This document shows positions 28,385 through 36,398 of a stretch of 64,000 nt of DNA, one piece after another. Numbering within the stretch: the stretch's first letter is position 1; the number at the start of each line of letters is the position of its first letter. The translations under genes and the position numbers were made by a program. Below the pieces are notes generated by a model. It ran no database searches, was not told where the DNA came from, and saw only the letters and a program-made list of their open reading frames with translations. This DNA is from Natronococcus sp. A-GB7 (lineage in GTDB: Archaea > Halobacteriota > Halobacteria > Halobacteriales > Natrialbaceae). Where the stretch lies: NCBI RefSeq assembly GCF_029688865.1, contig NZ_JARUKV010000021.1:24817-88816 (forward strand). Reading direction: 5' to 3'.

Positions 28385-29047
28385 GCATCCGACGGTCGGA
28401 TCCGGGCTGACGCTCGAGCAAGGGAGTCGGAGAACTTCGGTAGACGGCTCGAGAGTGGTCGCCGTCGACCGATCTCGCCGGCGTACGCACACCCGACCGC
28501 TATTTCGCTTCGGTCGCCGTCGACCCTCCGGAAGGCGAGGTAGCGGACGTCCTGCGGGGGTCATCGGGTTACCGCGGATCGGCCACTACGCTCGGGTCGA
28601 GTTGCATCCTCGAGGGGGGTCGGCGAACCGTTCGGATCGACGAGCACTGGAAGGGGTCCCGCCCGAGAGATCCTCGGACCGAGGCGTCCCGGTCGCGGAC
28701 GGTCTCGGCTCTCGGAAACCACGAGTCGGCTGGTTGCTTCTCGTTAGATCGATGGTGCGTCTGAGTGGGTCGACGCCGAAGGTCGACGGGTCGCCGTCAC
28801 CTCGGGGGCCGTCGGCCGGGAGCTCGAAGGCTCGAGAGACGCCCGTCACGTCGAACTCCGTGGGGCGTTTTCGCGTTCGATCGGGACTCGGCCGACCAGT
28901 TTCTCGGAAGCCGGGCGACTGCTCTCGAACAAATAAACCATATGCCGATATACGAAATTCCGGGGTCGATTTCAGCGGTCGAGATCGGAGATTCGGCCAG
29001 AGCAGACGCTCTCGAGCCGAGTATCGATCGCTTCGAGAACGAGAGAG
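28385..29047. other. Intergenic stretch after the recombinase, no gene seen
   Basis: About 660 bases with no supported gene. Several open frames (for example 28455-29225 plus) are Arg/Ser-rich and run antisense into the next real gene. A short AT patch (caaataaaccatatgcc, about 28929) is the only promoter-like feature. Confidence 0.5.
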
Positions 29048-29959
29048 TCAGTTCGGGACCGCGAGTTCGGTCTCGAGGGTGCCGTTCGCGAGCGCCGACC
29101 GCACCGTGGCGACGGCGTCGGTCACTTCCGACCCGTTCTCGAGCAACACCGTCTCGCTCGGGAACAGCTGCTCGCCCAGCACCAGTCCGTGCTCGCGGGC
29201 GGTGGAGCCGGTGACCGTCAGGTAGACCCCCAGCCCCGCGTCGGCGATTGCGGCCTCCTCCTCGCGGCCCTCCGTGGGGTAGCGAAAGTCGACGCCGTCG
29301 AGCGTTTTCGTTCCTAGCACGGCCTGTACCAGCCGTTCGTACCGGGGCTCGATACAGAGCGGTCCCTCGTAGCCCTCGAGGAACTCCCGGTCGATCGGCG
29401 CCTGCTGGGGTGCCGTCTCCGGGGTCGCCATCAGCGTGTGGTAGACGGTGTCGCCGAGGCCCGTGACGACGCGGACGTCGGTGTCGACGGGGTTGATCCG
29501 GGCGTTGACGTCGGCGATCCGATTCAGCGGCTCGGGCCGGAGTTCGACGACCTCCTCGAGGACCAGGTCGGCGCTGTCGAACCCGAGCGCGAACTCGTGG
29601 GTTCGTAGCGCGCGGAACGGCTCCTCGCGGCCGACGAGCTGGATCTCGGTGCCGCTCCCGTCTCCAAGCGGGATCGTGACGCTGTCGAAGACGATTCGGC
29701 GGGGTTTCCCGGCTCGGTCGTCCCGCAGAAGGGTGTACTCGGGCTCGGTCGGGTCGTCGACGGCGCTGTAGGTGGCGAGACGATGGTAGACGTCCTCCTC
29801 GGCGTCGAGGCGTCCCTTGGTGAGGGCCTTTTCGTGGCGGAGCGTCGAGGTGACGTCGTCCGCGAGGGTCGGCACGTCGAGGCGCGTTGCGATGCGGTCG
29901 AGCACGCACTCGAGCGGGCGACCTTTTCGCGGAACGGCAATCGGAATCGTCTCGCCCAT
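29048..29959 (-). CDS. HisG-like conserved haloarchaeal protein
   Basis: A 303-residue protein starting MGETIPIAVPRKGRPLECVL, which recalls the ATP phosphoribosyltransferase (HisG) N-terminus (RIAVPNKGRL). The segment EEPFRALRTHEFALGFDSAD corresponds to the HisG strand-helix before ADLGITG. The rest, including LLENGSEVTDAVATVRSAL, is unlike true HisG, and no PRPP-binding motif is evident. It is probably a fold relative with another substrate, or a haloarchaeal-specific enzyme. The start at 29959 was chosen because the upstream extension is basic. The downstream direction is free of partners. Confidence 0.6.
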   Translation of the reverse strand: MGETIPIAVPRKGRPLECVLDRIATRLDVPTLADDVTSTLRHEKALTKGRLDAEEDVYHRLATYSAVDDPTEPEYTLLRDDRAGKPRRIVFDSVTIPLGDGSGTEIQLVGREEPFRALRTHEFALGFDSADLVLEEVVELRPEPLNRIADVNARINPVDTDVRVVTGLGDTVYHTLMATPETAPQQAPIDREFLEGYEGPLCIEPRYERLVQAVLGTKTLDGVDFRYPTEGREEEAAIADAGLGVYLTVTGSTAREHGLVLGEQLFPSETVLLENGSEVTDAVATVRSALANGTLETELAVPN

Positions 29960-30012
29960 CGACCGGTTCTCGGCCGTCGAGCGGTAAACGAGTTGCGTTT
30001 CAGGAAGGAATG

Positions 30013-30846
30013 CTAGAGGTTCACGCGGTCGCCGATCTCGACGAGCTCGAGCCGCCGCGGATAGTCGAAGCTCTTGGCGTGGTGGTGGAGCACCTTCGGA
30101 TCGGACGTGAGTCCGCGCCACATATCCCAGTGGCTGGGCAACAGCGCCTCGAGCTCGAGGTCGGCGGCAGCCTCGACGATCTGGTTCTCGTCGTTGTACC
30201 ACCGCGTTCGCTTGGGTTCTCGCGTCTCCTTGTCGGGGATCCGTCCGACGGTGCCGAAGGCGAGCGCGCCGAGGTCGATGTCGTACTCCGAGCCGAGCCG
30301 CTCGAACTCGTCGGACGGTTTGGTGTCGCCGCCGTGGAAGAAGGTGCCGGCCTCGTGTTCGACGACGTAGCTGACGGGGTGGGTCGCGTCGGGGTCGTTC
30401 GCCTCCTCGACGTGGACCGTGAATTCGCCGATCTCGATCGTCTCGCCCTCCTCGACCTCGACGAGCTGGTCGCCGTCGACGTCGTACTCCTCGGTCCAGG
30501 ATTCGTCCTCGCGGGCGACGGTCAGGCTGTCGTCGGGTGCGTAGAACGTGGCTCCCGTGTTCTCGAGGATCGGCGCCTGACTCGGCCCGTGGACGTGGTC
30601 GGTGTGTTCGTGAGTCGCGAGGACGGCGTCGGTCTCGGCGATGTCCTCGGGATCGAACGGAACCGGGATCATCCGCACCGTTCGGGGCGGATCGCCCAGC
30701 CCGACGTACGGATCGATGAAGACGGTCGTCCCGTCGCTACCCTTGAGCACGAATCCGTTACAGCCGAGGTACCAGACGGCGACGCCGTCGGGTGCGGCGT
30801 CCTCGATCTCGCGGACGAGCCAGTCGTCCCAGTCGCTGGTTGTCAT
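30013..30846 (-). CDS. MBL-fold metal-dependent hydrolase (UlaG-like)
   Basis: A 277-residue metallo-beta-lactamase-fold protein. The metal motif is THEHTDHVHG, with later ligands in FFHGGDTKPS and LLPSHWDMW. The sequence order matches UlaG (L-ascorbate-6-phosphate lactonase-like) proteins rather than glyoxalase II. The substrate in haloarchaea is not known. ATG 30846 (MTTSDWDDW) was chosen over an upstream start that adds 36 Ser/Thr-rich residues. It lies 53 bp upstream of the HisG-like gene on the same strand, so they may be cotranscribed. Confidence 0.85.
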   Translation of the reverse strand: MTTSDWDDWLVREIEDAAPDGVAVWYLGCNGFVLKGSDGTTVFIDPYVGLGDPPRTVRMIPVPFDPEDIAETDAVLATHEHTDHVHGPSQAPILENTGATFYAPDDSLTVAREDESWTEEYDVDGDQLVEVEEGETIEIGEFTVHVEEANDPDATHPVSYVVEHEAGTFFHGGDTKPSDEFERLGSEYDIDLGALAFGTVGRIPDKETREPKRTRWYNDENQIVEAAADLELEALLPSHWDMWRGLTSDPKVLHHHAKSFDYPRRLELVEIGDRVNL

Positions 30847-31024
30847 ACTCGAGGATGTGCGAACCGACTGGGTAAGTGTTGTGTCTCTCGGCTCGGTATC
30901 GGTCGACCCGCCGGCTCTCGAGACTCTCTGACCGGCAGCTGTCTTTATGCTCACCTGTTATTAATCACGCACCTTCTATTGCCAGGCGAGAGTTAATGAA
31001 GGAATCCGTTCGTGTGGTGCTCGT

Positions 31025-31834
31025 ATGTCGAACGACTCGATCCTCCCGACCGGACAGCGACGCGACGTGCTCCAGACCATCGGCGGGCTCACCGGGCTCG
31101 CGCTGATCGGTTCGACGTCGGCGGCCGGCGCTGGCGACGACGCCGACGGCGCAGAACACGGCGCGGTCGAGAACGGTCGGTACGCGCTTCCCGAACTCCC
31201 CTACGAGTACGACGCCCTCGAGCCCCACATCGACGAACGGATCATGGAACTCCACCACAGCGTCCACCACCAGGGGTACGTCGACGGCGCCAACGCCGCC
31301 CTCGATACGTTCGAGGAGATGCGAGCGGAAAGCGACTACGAGGACGTCAAGGCCGCAAAGCGGGACTACTCGTTTAACCTCTCGGGCCACATCAACCACA
31401 CCATCTTCTGGCAGAACATGAGCCCCGACGGCGGCGGCGAGCCGGACGGCGAACTCGGGGCCGCGATCGACGAGCAGTTCGGGTCGTTCGAGGCGTTCCG
31501 CGAGGAGTTCACCGCCGCGGCCGAGAACGTCGAGAGCAACGGGTGGGCCATGCTGTTCTACGAACCGGTCGCCGACCTGCTGGTGATCGGCCAGGTCGAA
31601 TCGCAAAACGGGCTGGCCCACCAGGGATCGATCCCGATCCTGACGCTCGACGTCTGGGAGCACGCCTACTACCTCCAGTACGAGAACGAGCGCGGGAGCT
31701 ACGTCGAGGAGTGGTGGAACGTCGTCGACTGGGACGACGTCTGCGATCGCTACGAGTTCCTGACCCAGACTCGAGCCGACGAGGTGTCGGAGGGGAAGGC
31801 CCACGAGGACAAGGACACGGATTACGAGGAGTAG
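31025..31834 (+). CDS. Tat-exported Fe/Mn superoxide dismutase
   Basis: A 269-residue superoxide dismutase with an N-terminal extension. A twin-arginine-type signal (GQRRDVLQTIGGLTGLALIG, cleavage after TSAAGA) precedes the SOD body. Predicted metal ligands are His77 (MELHHSVHH), His125 (INHTIFW), Asp209 and His213 (LDVWEHAYY). Most haloarchaeal SODs are cytosolic, so an exported form that removes superoxide outside the membrane is unusual. A TATA-like gagttaatg lies about 30 nt upstream. Metal choice (Mn or Fe) is not certain. Confidence 0.92.
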   Translation: MSNDSILPTGQRRDVLQTIGGLTGLALIGSTSAAGAGDDADGAEHGAVENGRYALPELPYEYDALEPHIDERIMELHHSVHHQGYVDGANAALDTFEEMRAESDYEDVKAAKRDYSFNLSGHINHTIFWQNMSPDGGGEPDGELGAAIDEQFGSFEAFREEFTAAAENVESNGWAMLFYEPVADLLVIGQVESQNGLAHQGSIPILTLDVWEHAYYLQYENERGSYVEEWWNVVDWDDVCDRYEFLTQTRADEVSEGKAHEDKDTDYEE

Positions 31835-31928
31835 CCGACTTCGGGAGTCGCCGTCACGAATAGGGAAGTGGATACCGCGGCCGACTGCGAGTTCGATCGG
31901 TCGGTTCTCGAGATCCCGGACGTCGGCC

Positions 31929-32978
31929 CTACCAGGTGCCGTGGAACGTGTCGAAAGAGAGGTCCTCGAGCGGTTTGTTGCCGACGGCGATCTCGTACTC
32001 GCCGGGCGTGAGCATCGGCTTGTGGAACTGCGGGCCGTCGTCGGTCGTGATGCGGGGACAGCCGGTGTTGACGAACGCGTCCATATCGAAGTTCCGCAGG
32101 CGGTCGGGCGTGACCTCGTCCATCGTGATGAGGTAGGCGTCGTCGTTGTCTGCGAGGATCTCCTGGGCCTGATCCCAGCGACCCTGTCCGATCTTCGTAC
32201 AGAAGATGACGCCCCACTTCTGGGCGTCCATCGCCTTGTGGACCGACGCGTAGCGCTGTTTCAGGAACTTTTCGGTATCGGCGACGGTGACGACGTTGTT
32301 GACGGGGTCGGCGATGACGACGTGTTTCTCTGGGTGTTCCATCGCCAGCCCGAGCGGGTGGAACTTCCCGCCGCCGACGTACAGCACCTGGTCGGCGGGG
32401 ACGTCGGCGCTGGCGTAGTTACAGCCGAGCACTTGGCCCTCGTGGGTGAGTCGCTCGTCGCCGCGACGACTCTGGACCTCGTAGCCTCGCTCCTCGAGGA
32501 ACTCGGTCATCTCATCGTAGCGGTTCATGTGTTGGGCGGTCGTGACGAGACCGACGCCCTCCGTCTCGTCGGGATCCTCGAGCGTGTCGAGGGCCTCCTC
32601 CATGATCGGTTGGACCTCGACGTTCGAGAACAGCGGCACGTAGATCACCTTGTCCGTGTTCTTCATCGGCGAGTGGCCGAAGTGGACGAACACGTCGGTG
32701 CGTTTCATCAGGTAGGTGTCGAGGTCGCAGGCGCCGTAACACGGCTGGCCCGAGAGCATGAACGTCACGTCGTCGCCGGCCAGCTCCCGGAGGTCGTCGG
32801 CCACCTTCGGCCCGCGGCGTTTCAGTCCCTCCGGGAACTGCAGGCCGACGGTCTCGGCGTCGCGTTCGTCGATCGCCTCGATGATTCGCTCGAGTTCGTA
32901 GTCCCACTCCCGGTCGTGCTTGAGGCTCATCCCCACGTTTCTGAGGTCTCCCTCACTGTACTCCGACTCCTGGCTCAT
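31929..32978 (-). CDS. dph2: 2-(3-amino-3-carboxypropyl)histidine synthase (diphthamide)
   Basis: A 349-residue Dph1/Dph2-type enzyme for the first step of diphthamide synthesis on elongation factor 2: a [4Fe-4S] cluster cleaves SAM to transfer an aminocarboxypropyl group. The three cluster cysteines lie in QPCYGACD, LGCNYASADV and NTGCPRI. Length and domain order match archaeal Dph2. A TATA-like gttatac on the minus strand lies about 24 nt upstream of the ATG. Confidence 0.95.
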   Translation of the reverse strand: MSQESEYSEGDLRNVGMSLKHDREWDYELERIIEAIDERDAETVGLQFPEGLKRRGPKVADDLRELAGDDVTFMLSGQPCYGACDLDTYLMKRTDVFVHFGHSPMKNTDKVIYVPLFSNVEVQPIMEEALDTLEDPDETEGVGLVTTAQHMNRYDEMTEFLEERGYEVQSRRGDERLTHEGQVLGCNYASADVPADQVLYVGGGKFHPLGLAMEHPEKHVVIADPVNNVVTVADTEKFLKQRYASVHKAMDAQKWGVIFCTKIGQGRWDQAQEILADNDDAYLITMDEVTPDRLRNFDMDAFVNTGCPRITTDDGPQFHKPMLTPGEYEIAVGNKPLEDLSFDTFHGTW

Positions 32979-33056
32979 TGTCTCCGGTTACGGCCACGGA
33001 CGTATAACGGCGGCGCTTCCCGGACGATCGCCGATCACTCCGATTCGGAAACACTC

Positions 33057-33072
33057 TATATTTTATATATTA
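33057..33072 (+). promoter_or_regulatory. Strong TATA-like tract before the four-helix membrane gene
   Basis: A 16-nt all-A/T run (tatattttatatatta) lies about 45-60 nt before ATG 33116. It has exact leaderless spacing to a four-codon ORF (ATG 33088, ending TAA 33102). A GGGAGG Shine-Dalgarno-like word directly precedes ATG 33116. Confidence 0.5.
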
Positions 33073-33115
33073 CTGAACCAAAAAGTCATGGTGATGGAGT
33101 AAAAATCAGGGAGGC

Positions 33116-34027
33116 ATGACAACGGAACAGTCCCCTGACGGCTACCTCCTCGAGCTCTACCGGCGGTACGTCGGCGAGCCCGAGGGGTACACCGACGTCT
33201 ACGTCGGGTTTGGCCTCTTCTTCGGCGGAATCGGGATCGGAGCGACGGCCCTCCTGCTTTTCCTCTGGGGTAGCACCCACGAGGCACGAACCCTCGAGAG
33301 CGCCTACTACGACCTGCTCCAGCCGGCGTACGCGCTGGGGCTGCTGTCGCTGCCGGCGACGATGCTCGGCGTGGTCGTCCTGTTGCCCTCCGATCGGCGG
33401 ACGCTGTACGCCGCGGCCGGCGGTGCGACGATTACGGCCCTCGCGGTCGCCGGCTTCCTGTACGCGTACCCGTATCACTGGTACTTCGTCGGCGACGTCG
33501 ACTACACGGTCGAGGTCGTCACCGCGTACGCGGTCGGTCTCACCGGGCTCGTCGCCTCGACCGGCGCGGCGCTGGTCGGCCACTACCTCGAGCTGGCGCG
33601 CCGGGCGGAGTCGGCCGAAGCCGACGAGGGAGACGACGCCGACGACGGACTCACGATGGCGGACATCCGCGAGGACATCGACGCGGCGATGGCCAGCGTC
33701 GACCTCTCCTGGGGCGGCGTCGAGAAGACCGACCACAAGCGCCTCGAGTTCGACGACGACGGGTTCGACGACGTCTCGATGGATCCCGGGCAGGGGACGA
33801 CGACGACCCGTTCGTCGGGGGTCGACGACGCCGTCGCGGGTCTGAAAGGACTCCAGGGCCGGGAGACGAAGACGACGGCCTCGAGCTCGACCGTCGACGA
33901 CCAGACGGCGAAGCTGACCGAACTCCGGGAGCGAAAGCGGGAGGAGCGAAACCAAACCGATGCCGGCTCGAACGGCGTCCTGGGCGGGGTAGTCGCTCGC
34001 GTCCGCGCGCTGCTCGAGCGCTCGTAG
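33116..34027 (+). CDS. Haloarchaeal four-helix membrane protein with acidic tail (DUF7139-like)
   Basis: A 303-residue protein with four membrane helices (about 28-50, 70-92, 97-118, 128-155) and a long charged cytoplasmic C-terminus (about 165-303). The tail contains the predicted helices MADIREDIDAAMASVDLSWGG and ELRERKREE. I believe it matches haloarchaeal proteins labelled DUF7139. No enzyme motif is seen. It lies 80 bp upstream of, and codirectional with, the actin-homologue gene. A membrane partner for that cytoskeletal protein is an attractive but unproven idea. Confidence 0.75.
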   Translation: MTTEQSPDGYLLELYRRYVGEPEGYTDVYVGFGLFFGGIGIGATALLLFLWGSTHEARTLESAYYDLLQPAYALGLLSLPATMLGVVVLLPSDRRTLYAAAGGATITALAVAGFLYAYPYHWYFVGDVDYTVEVVTAYAVGLTGLVASTGAALVGHYLELARRAESAEADEGDDADDGLTMADIREDIDAAMASVDLSWGGVEKTDHKRLEFDDDGFDDVSMDPGQGTTTTRSSGVDDAVAGLKGLQGRETKTTASSSTVDDQTAKLTELRERKREERNQTDAGSNGVLGGVVARVRALLERS

Positions 34028-34080
34028 TCCGCCGCTTCTTCCCGTACAGTTCATAAATCAATACATTCTCGCCATTAAAC

Positions 34081-34086
34081 TTATAA
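34081..34086 (+). promoter_or_regulatory. TATA box of the actin-homologue gene
   Basis: ttataa begins 28 nt before ATG 34109, within an AT-rich segment (cattaaacttataacc). This is consensus haloarchaeal spacing for a leaderless mRNA and implies separate transcription from the upstream membrane gene. Confidence 0.65.
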
Positions 34087-34108
34087 CCTGATAGGTACGT
34101 TCCCCGGT

Positions 34109-35152
34109 ATGGCCAAAGGCCTAGACGTCGGCACGATGAACATCCTGTCGGCACAGCAGGACGGAAACGACACGGTGTTCGTACAGCAGCGCAACTCCTT
34201 CGTGGAGATCGGCTACTCGGATATGGCCGAGCAGATGCTCGCCCGGAGCGAGGTTCTGCATATCCGCAAGGACGACAAGGTGTACGTCGTCGGCGACGAC
34301 GCCCTGAACTTCGCGAACATCTTCAACAAGGAGACCCGCCGCCCGATGAAACACGGGATCCTCTCGAACGACGAGCAGAGCGCGATCCCGATGATGAAAC
34401 TCATCATCCAGCAGGTCGTCGGCGAGCCCGACCGCCCCGGCGAGAAGGTGTACTTCTCGACGCCCGCGGATCCGATCGACTCGGAGCTCTCGACGCTGTA
34501 CCACCAGAAGACGATCGAGTCGTTCCTCGACGATATGGGGTACGACGCCGAACCGATCAACGAGGGGATGTCCGTCATCTACAGCGAGCTCGCGGACAAC
34601 AACTTCACCGGGCTGGGGATCAGCTTCGGCGCCGGGATGACGAACGTCTGCCTGGCGTACTACGCGGTACCGGTGATGAAGTTCTCGGTCGCCCGCGGGG
34701 GCGACTGGGTCGACGAGCAGGCCGCCCGCGCGACCGGAACGCCCGTCGACAAGGTCACCTCGATCAAGGAGGACGACTTCGAACTCGACTTCACGACCGA
34801 CGTCGGCGGCGTGGAGGGTGCGCTGTCGATCTACTATGAGAACCTGCTCGACTACGTCATCGAGAACATCGTCAGCGAGGTCGACGAGGAAGACATCGAG
34901 GAAGGACTCGACATCCCCGTCGTCGTCACGGGCGGGACTTCGAGCCCGCGCGGCTTCGAGAAGCTGTTCCGCGACCACCTGCGGGAGGCGAGCATCCCGT
35001 TCTCGATCAGCGGCGTCTCCCACGCCAGCGAACCGCTGTACAGCGTCGCCCGTGGTGGACTGGTCGCCGCCCGATCCGACGAGGACGTCGGTCTCGACGA
35101 GTCCGATCCCGAACCGGAACCGGAAGCGGAACCGGCCCCGCCGAGCGAGTGA
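34109..35152 (+). CDS. Salactin/volactin-type actin-like ATPase
   Basis: A 347-residue member of the actin/Hsp70/MreB ATPase superfamily. The phosphate-1 motif is [13 protein letters not shown]. The phosphate-2 region is [18 protein letters not shown] and the adenosine motif is [17 protein letters not shown]. Length and motifs match the haloarchaeal actin homologues salactin (Halobacterium) and volactin (Haloferax), which form dynamic filaments and influence cell shape. The last 25 residues are an acidic Pro/Glu tail. Orthology to those proteins is inferred from motifs, not alignment. Confidence 0.82.
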   Translation: MAKGLDVGTMNILSAQQDGNDTVFVQQRNSFVEIGYSDMAEQMLARSEVLHIRKDDKVYVVGDDALNFANIFNKETRRPMKHGILSNDEQSAIPMMKLIIQQVVGEPDRPGEKVYFSTPADPIDSELSTLYHQKTIESFLDDMGYDAEPINEGMSVIYSELADNNFTGLGISFGAGMTNVCLAYYAVPVMKFSVARGGDWVDEQAARATGTPVDKVTSIKEDDFELDFTTDVGGVEGALSIYYENLLDYVIENIVSEVDEEDIEEGLDIPVVVTGGTSSPRGFEKLFRDHLREASIPFSISGVSHASEPLYSVARGGLVAARSDEDVGLDESDPEPEPEAEPAPPSE

Positions 35153-35362
35153 GGCGCTGCGGGCTGTCTTCGCACTGAACGTTTTCTCGAGCCGGCCCGT
35201 TCGTGCTCCGGGCTGGCTCGGTACGCCGTTTTCGACCGAAAAGCGTCCGTTGGCGTCGTTCTCGTCGGTCGATCGCCGTCCCCGAGGCTCGCCGTTCAGC
35301 GTCGCTGTATTACTCTTGGGCATCAGAAATGTTTTTGTATGCAGGCCATGTATGCACTCGCA

Positions 35363-35764
35363 ATGAGCACGACGTCCGGCCCCGAACTCGAGTCGCCGAT
35401 CGACCGCTGTCGACCCGCAGACGTCACGCCCGTCACGATCGAGGCGACCGCACTGGAATCGACCGCACCGGAGTACCTCCGGGATCTCAAGCGCGACCTG
35501 CACGGCGAGGGGCTCTCGCCGACCGAACTCACCCTCGAGGCCTGTTTCGACGAGGACTGCTCGCTCGCCACCCAGGACGAGGTCGACCGCATCCGGAGCT
35601 ACGTCCGCGCCGGCGCGTTCCTCGGCGTCGACTCGGTGACGGTGTCGGCCGACGCCGTCGCGAACGCCGAGAAGGTCCGTCCCGCGATCGCAGCCTGCGC
35701 CGAGCGCGCGGACCGAGAGGGAATCGCGCTCGAACTCGACGCACCCATTACGCTCGAGGGCTGA
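35363..35764 (+). CDS. Small conserved haloarchaeal protein upstream of METTL5
   Basis: A 133-residue acidic protein (MSTTSGPELESPIDRCRPAD...). It alternates predicted helices and strands (YLRDLKRDLHGEGLSPTELTLEACF; GVDSVTVSADAVANAEKVRP) and has two cysteines in ACFDEDC. An in-frame ATG at 35339 would add MQAMYALA, and TATA-like sequences exist at leaderless distance for both starts, so the start is uncertain. It lies 10 bp before the METTL5-like methylase and is probably cotranscribed. I do not recognise a function. Confidence 0.7.
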   Translation: MSTTSGPELESPIDRCRPADVTPVTIEATALESTAPEYLRDLKRDLHGEGLSPTELTLEACFDEDCSLATQDEVDRIRSYVRAGAFLGVDSVTVSADAVANAEKVRPAIAACAERADREGIALELDAPITLEG

Positions 35765-35774
35765 CGCCGGCGTA

Positions 35775-36398
35775 ATGTCCGGTCCCTCCCGGCGCACGCT
35801 CGCCCGTCGGCTCGAGTCGCTGGCCGACTTCGCCGAGCCGTCGGCCTCGCTCGAACAGTACCTGACGCCGCCGGAGATCGCCGCCCACATCTGTCACCTC
35901 GCCGGACTCCAGAACGACCTCGAGCGGCCCGTCGTCGATCTGGGCACCGGCACCGGAATGCTCGCGATCGGCGCCGCCCTGGCCGGCGCCGACCGCGTCG
36001 TCGGAATGGACGTCGACACTGACGCGCTCGCGCTGGCCCGGGAGAACGCCGGGCGTGTCGGCGTCGCCGACCGTCTCGACTGGCTCCGTGGCGACGCGAC
36101 GCGGGTGCCGCTGGTTCCCGCGGAGGCGACCGTCGTCTCGAACCCCCCCTTCGGTGCCCAGCGGGGCAACCGCCACGCCGATCGAGCCTTCCTCGAGACC
36201 GCCCGGGAGATCGGGGCCGTCTCCTATACGATCCACAACGAGGGGAGTCAGTCGTTCGTCGAGTCGTTCGTTGCCGACGCCGGCGGCGCCGTCACCCACG
36301 CGTTTCGCGCCGAGTTCCCGATCGAGAGGCGCTTTGACTTTCACACCGAGAGCGAGCGCACGCTCGAGGCCGAGGTCTTCCGGATCGAGTGGGATTAG
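35775..36398 (+). CDS. METTL5-family SAM-dependent methyltransferase
   Basis: A 207-residue class I methylase. SAM motif I is VVDLGTGTGMLAIGAALAGA (53-72) and the catalytic motif IV is SNPPFGAQRG (122-131), the NPPF signature of N6-adenine methylases. The layout matches archaeal METTL5 relatives; the human enzyme makes m6A on 18S rRNA with TRMT112, so a rRNA or other RNA target is likely here. It overlaps the convergent rhomboid gene by 4 bp at their stops. Confidence 0.88.
   Translation: MSGPSRRTLARRLESLADFAEPSASLEQYLTPPEIAAHICHLAGLQNDLERPVVDLGTGTGMLAIGAALAGADRVVGMDVDTDALALARENAGRVGVADRLDWLRGDATRVPLVPAEATVVSNPPFGAQRGNRHADRAFLETAREIGAVSYTIHNEGSQSFVESFVADAGGAVTHAFRAEFPIERRFDFHTESERTLEAEVFRIEWD

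Noticed and set aside
28765..29214. Small ORF starting MPIYEIPGSISAVE at 28941
   Set aside because: The first 30 residues look protein-like, but the frame then becomes arginine-rich and runs antisense into the HisG-like gene.
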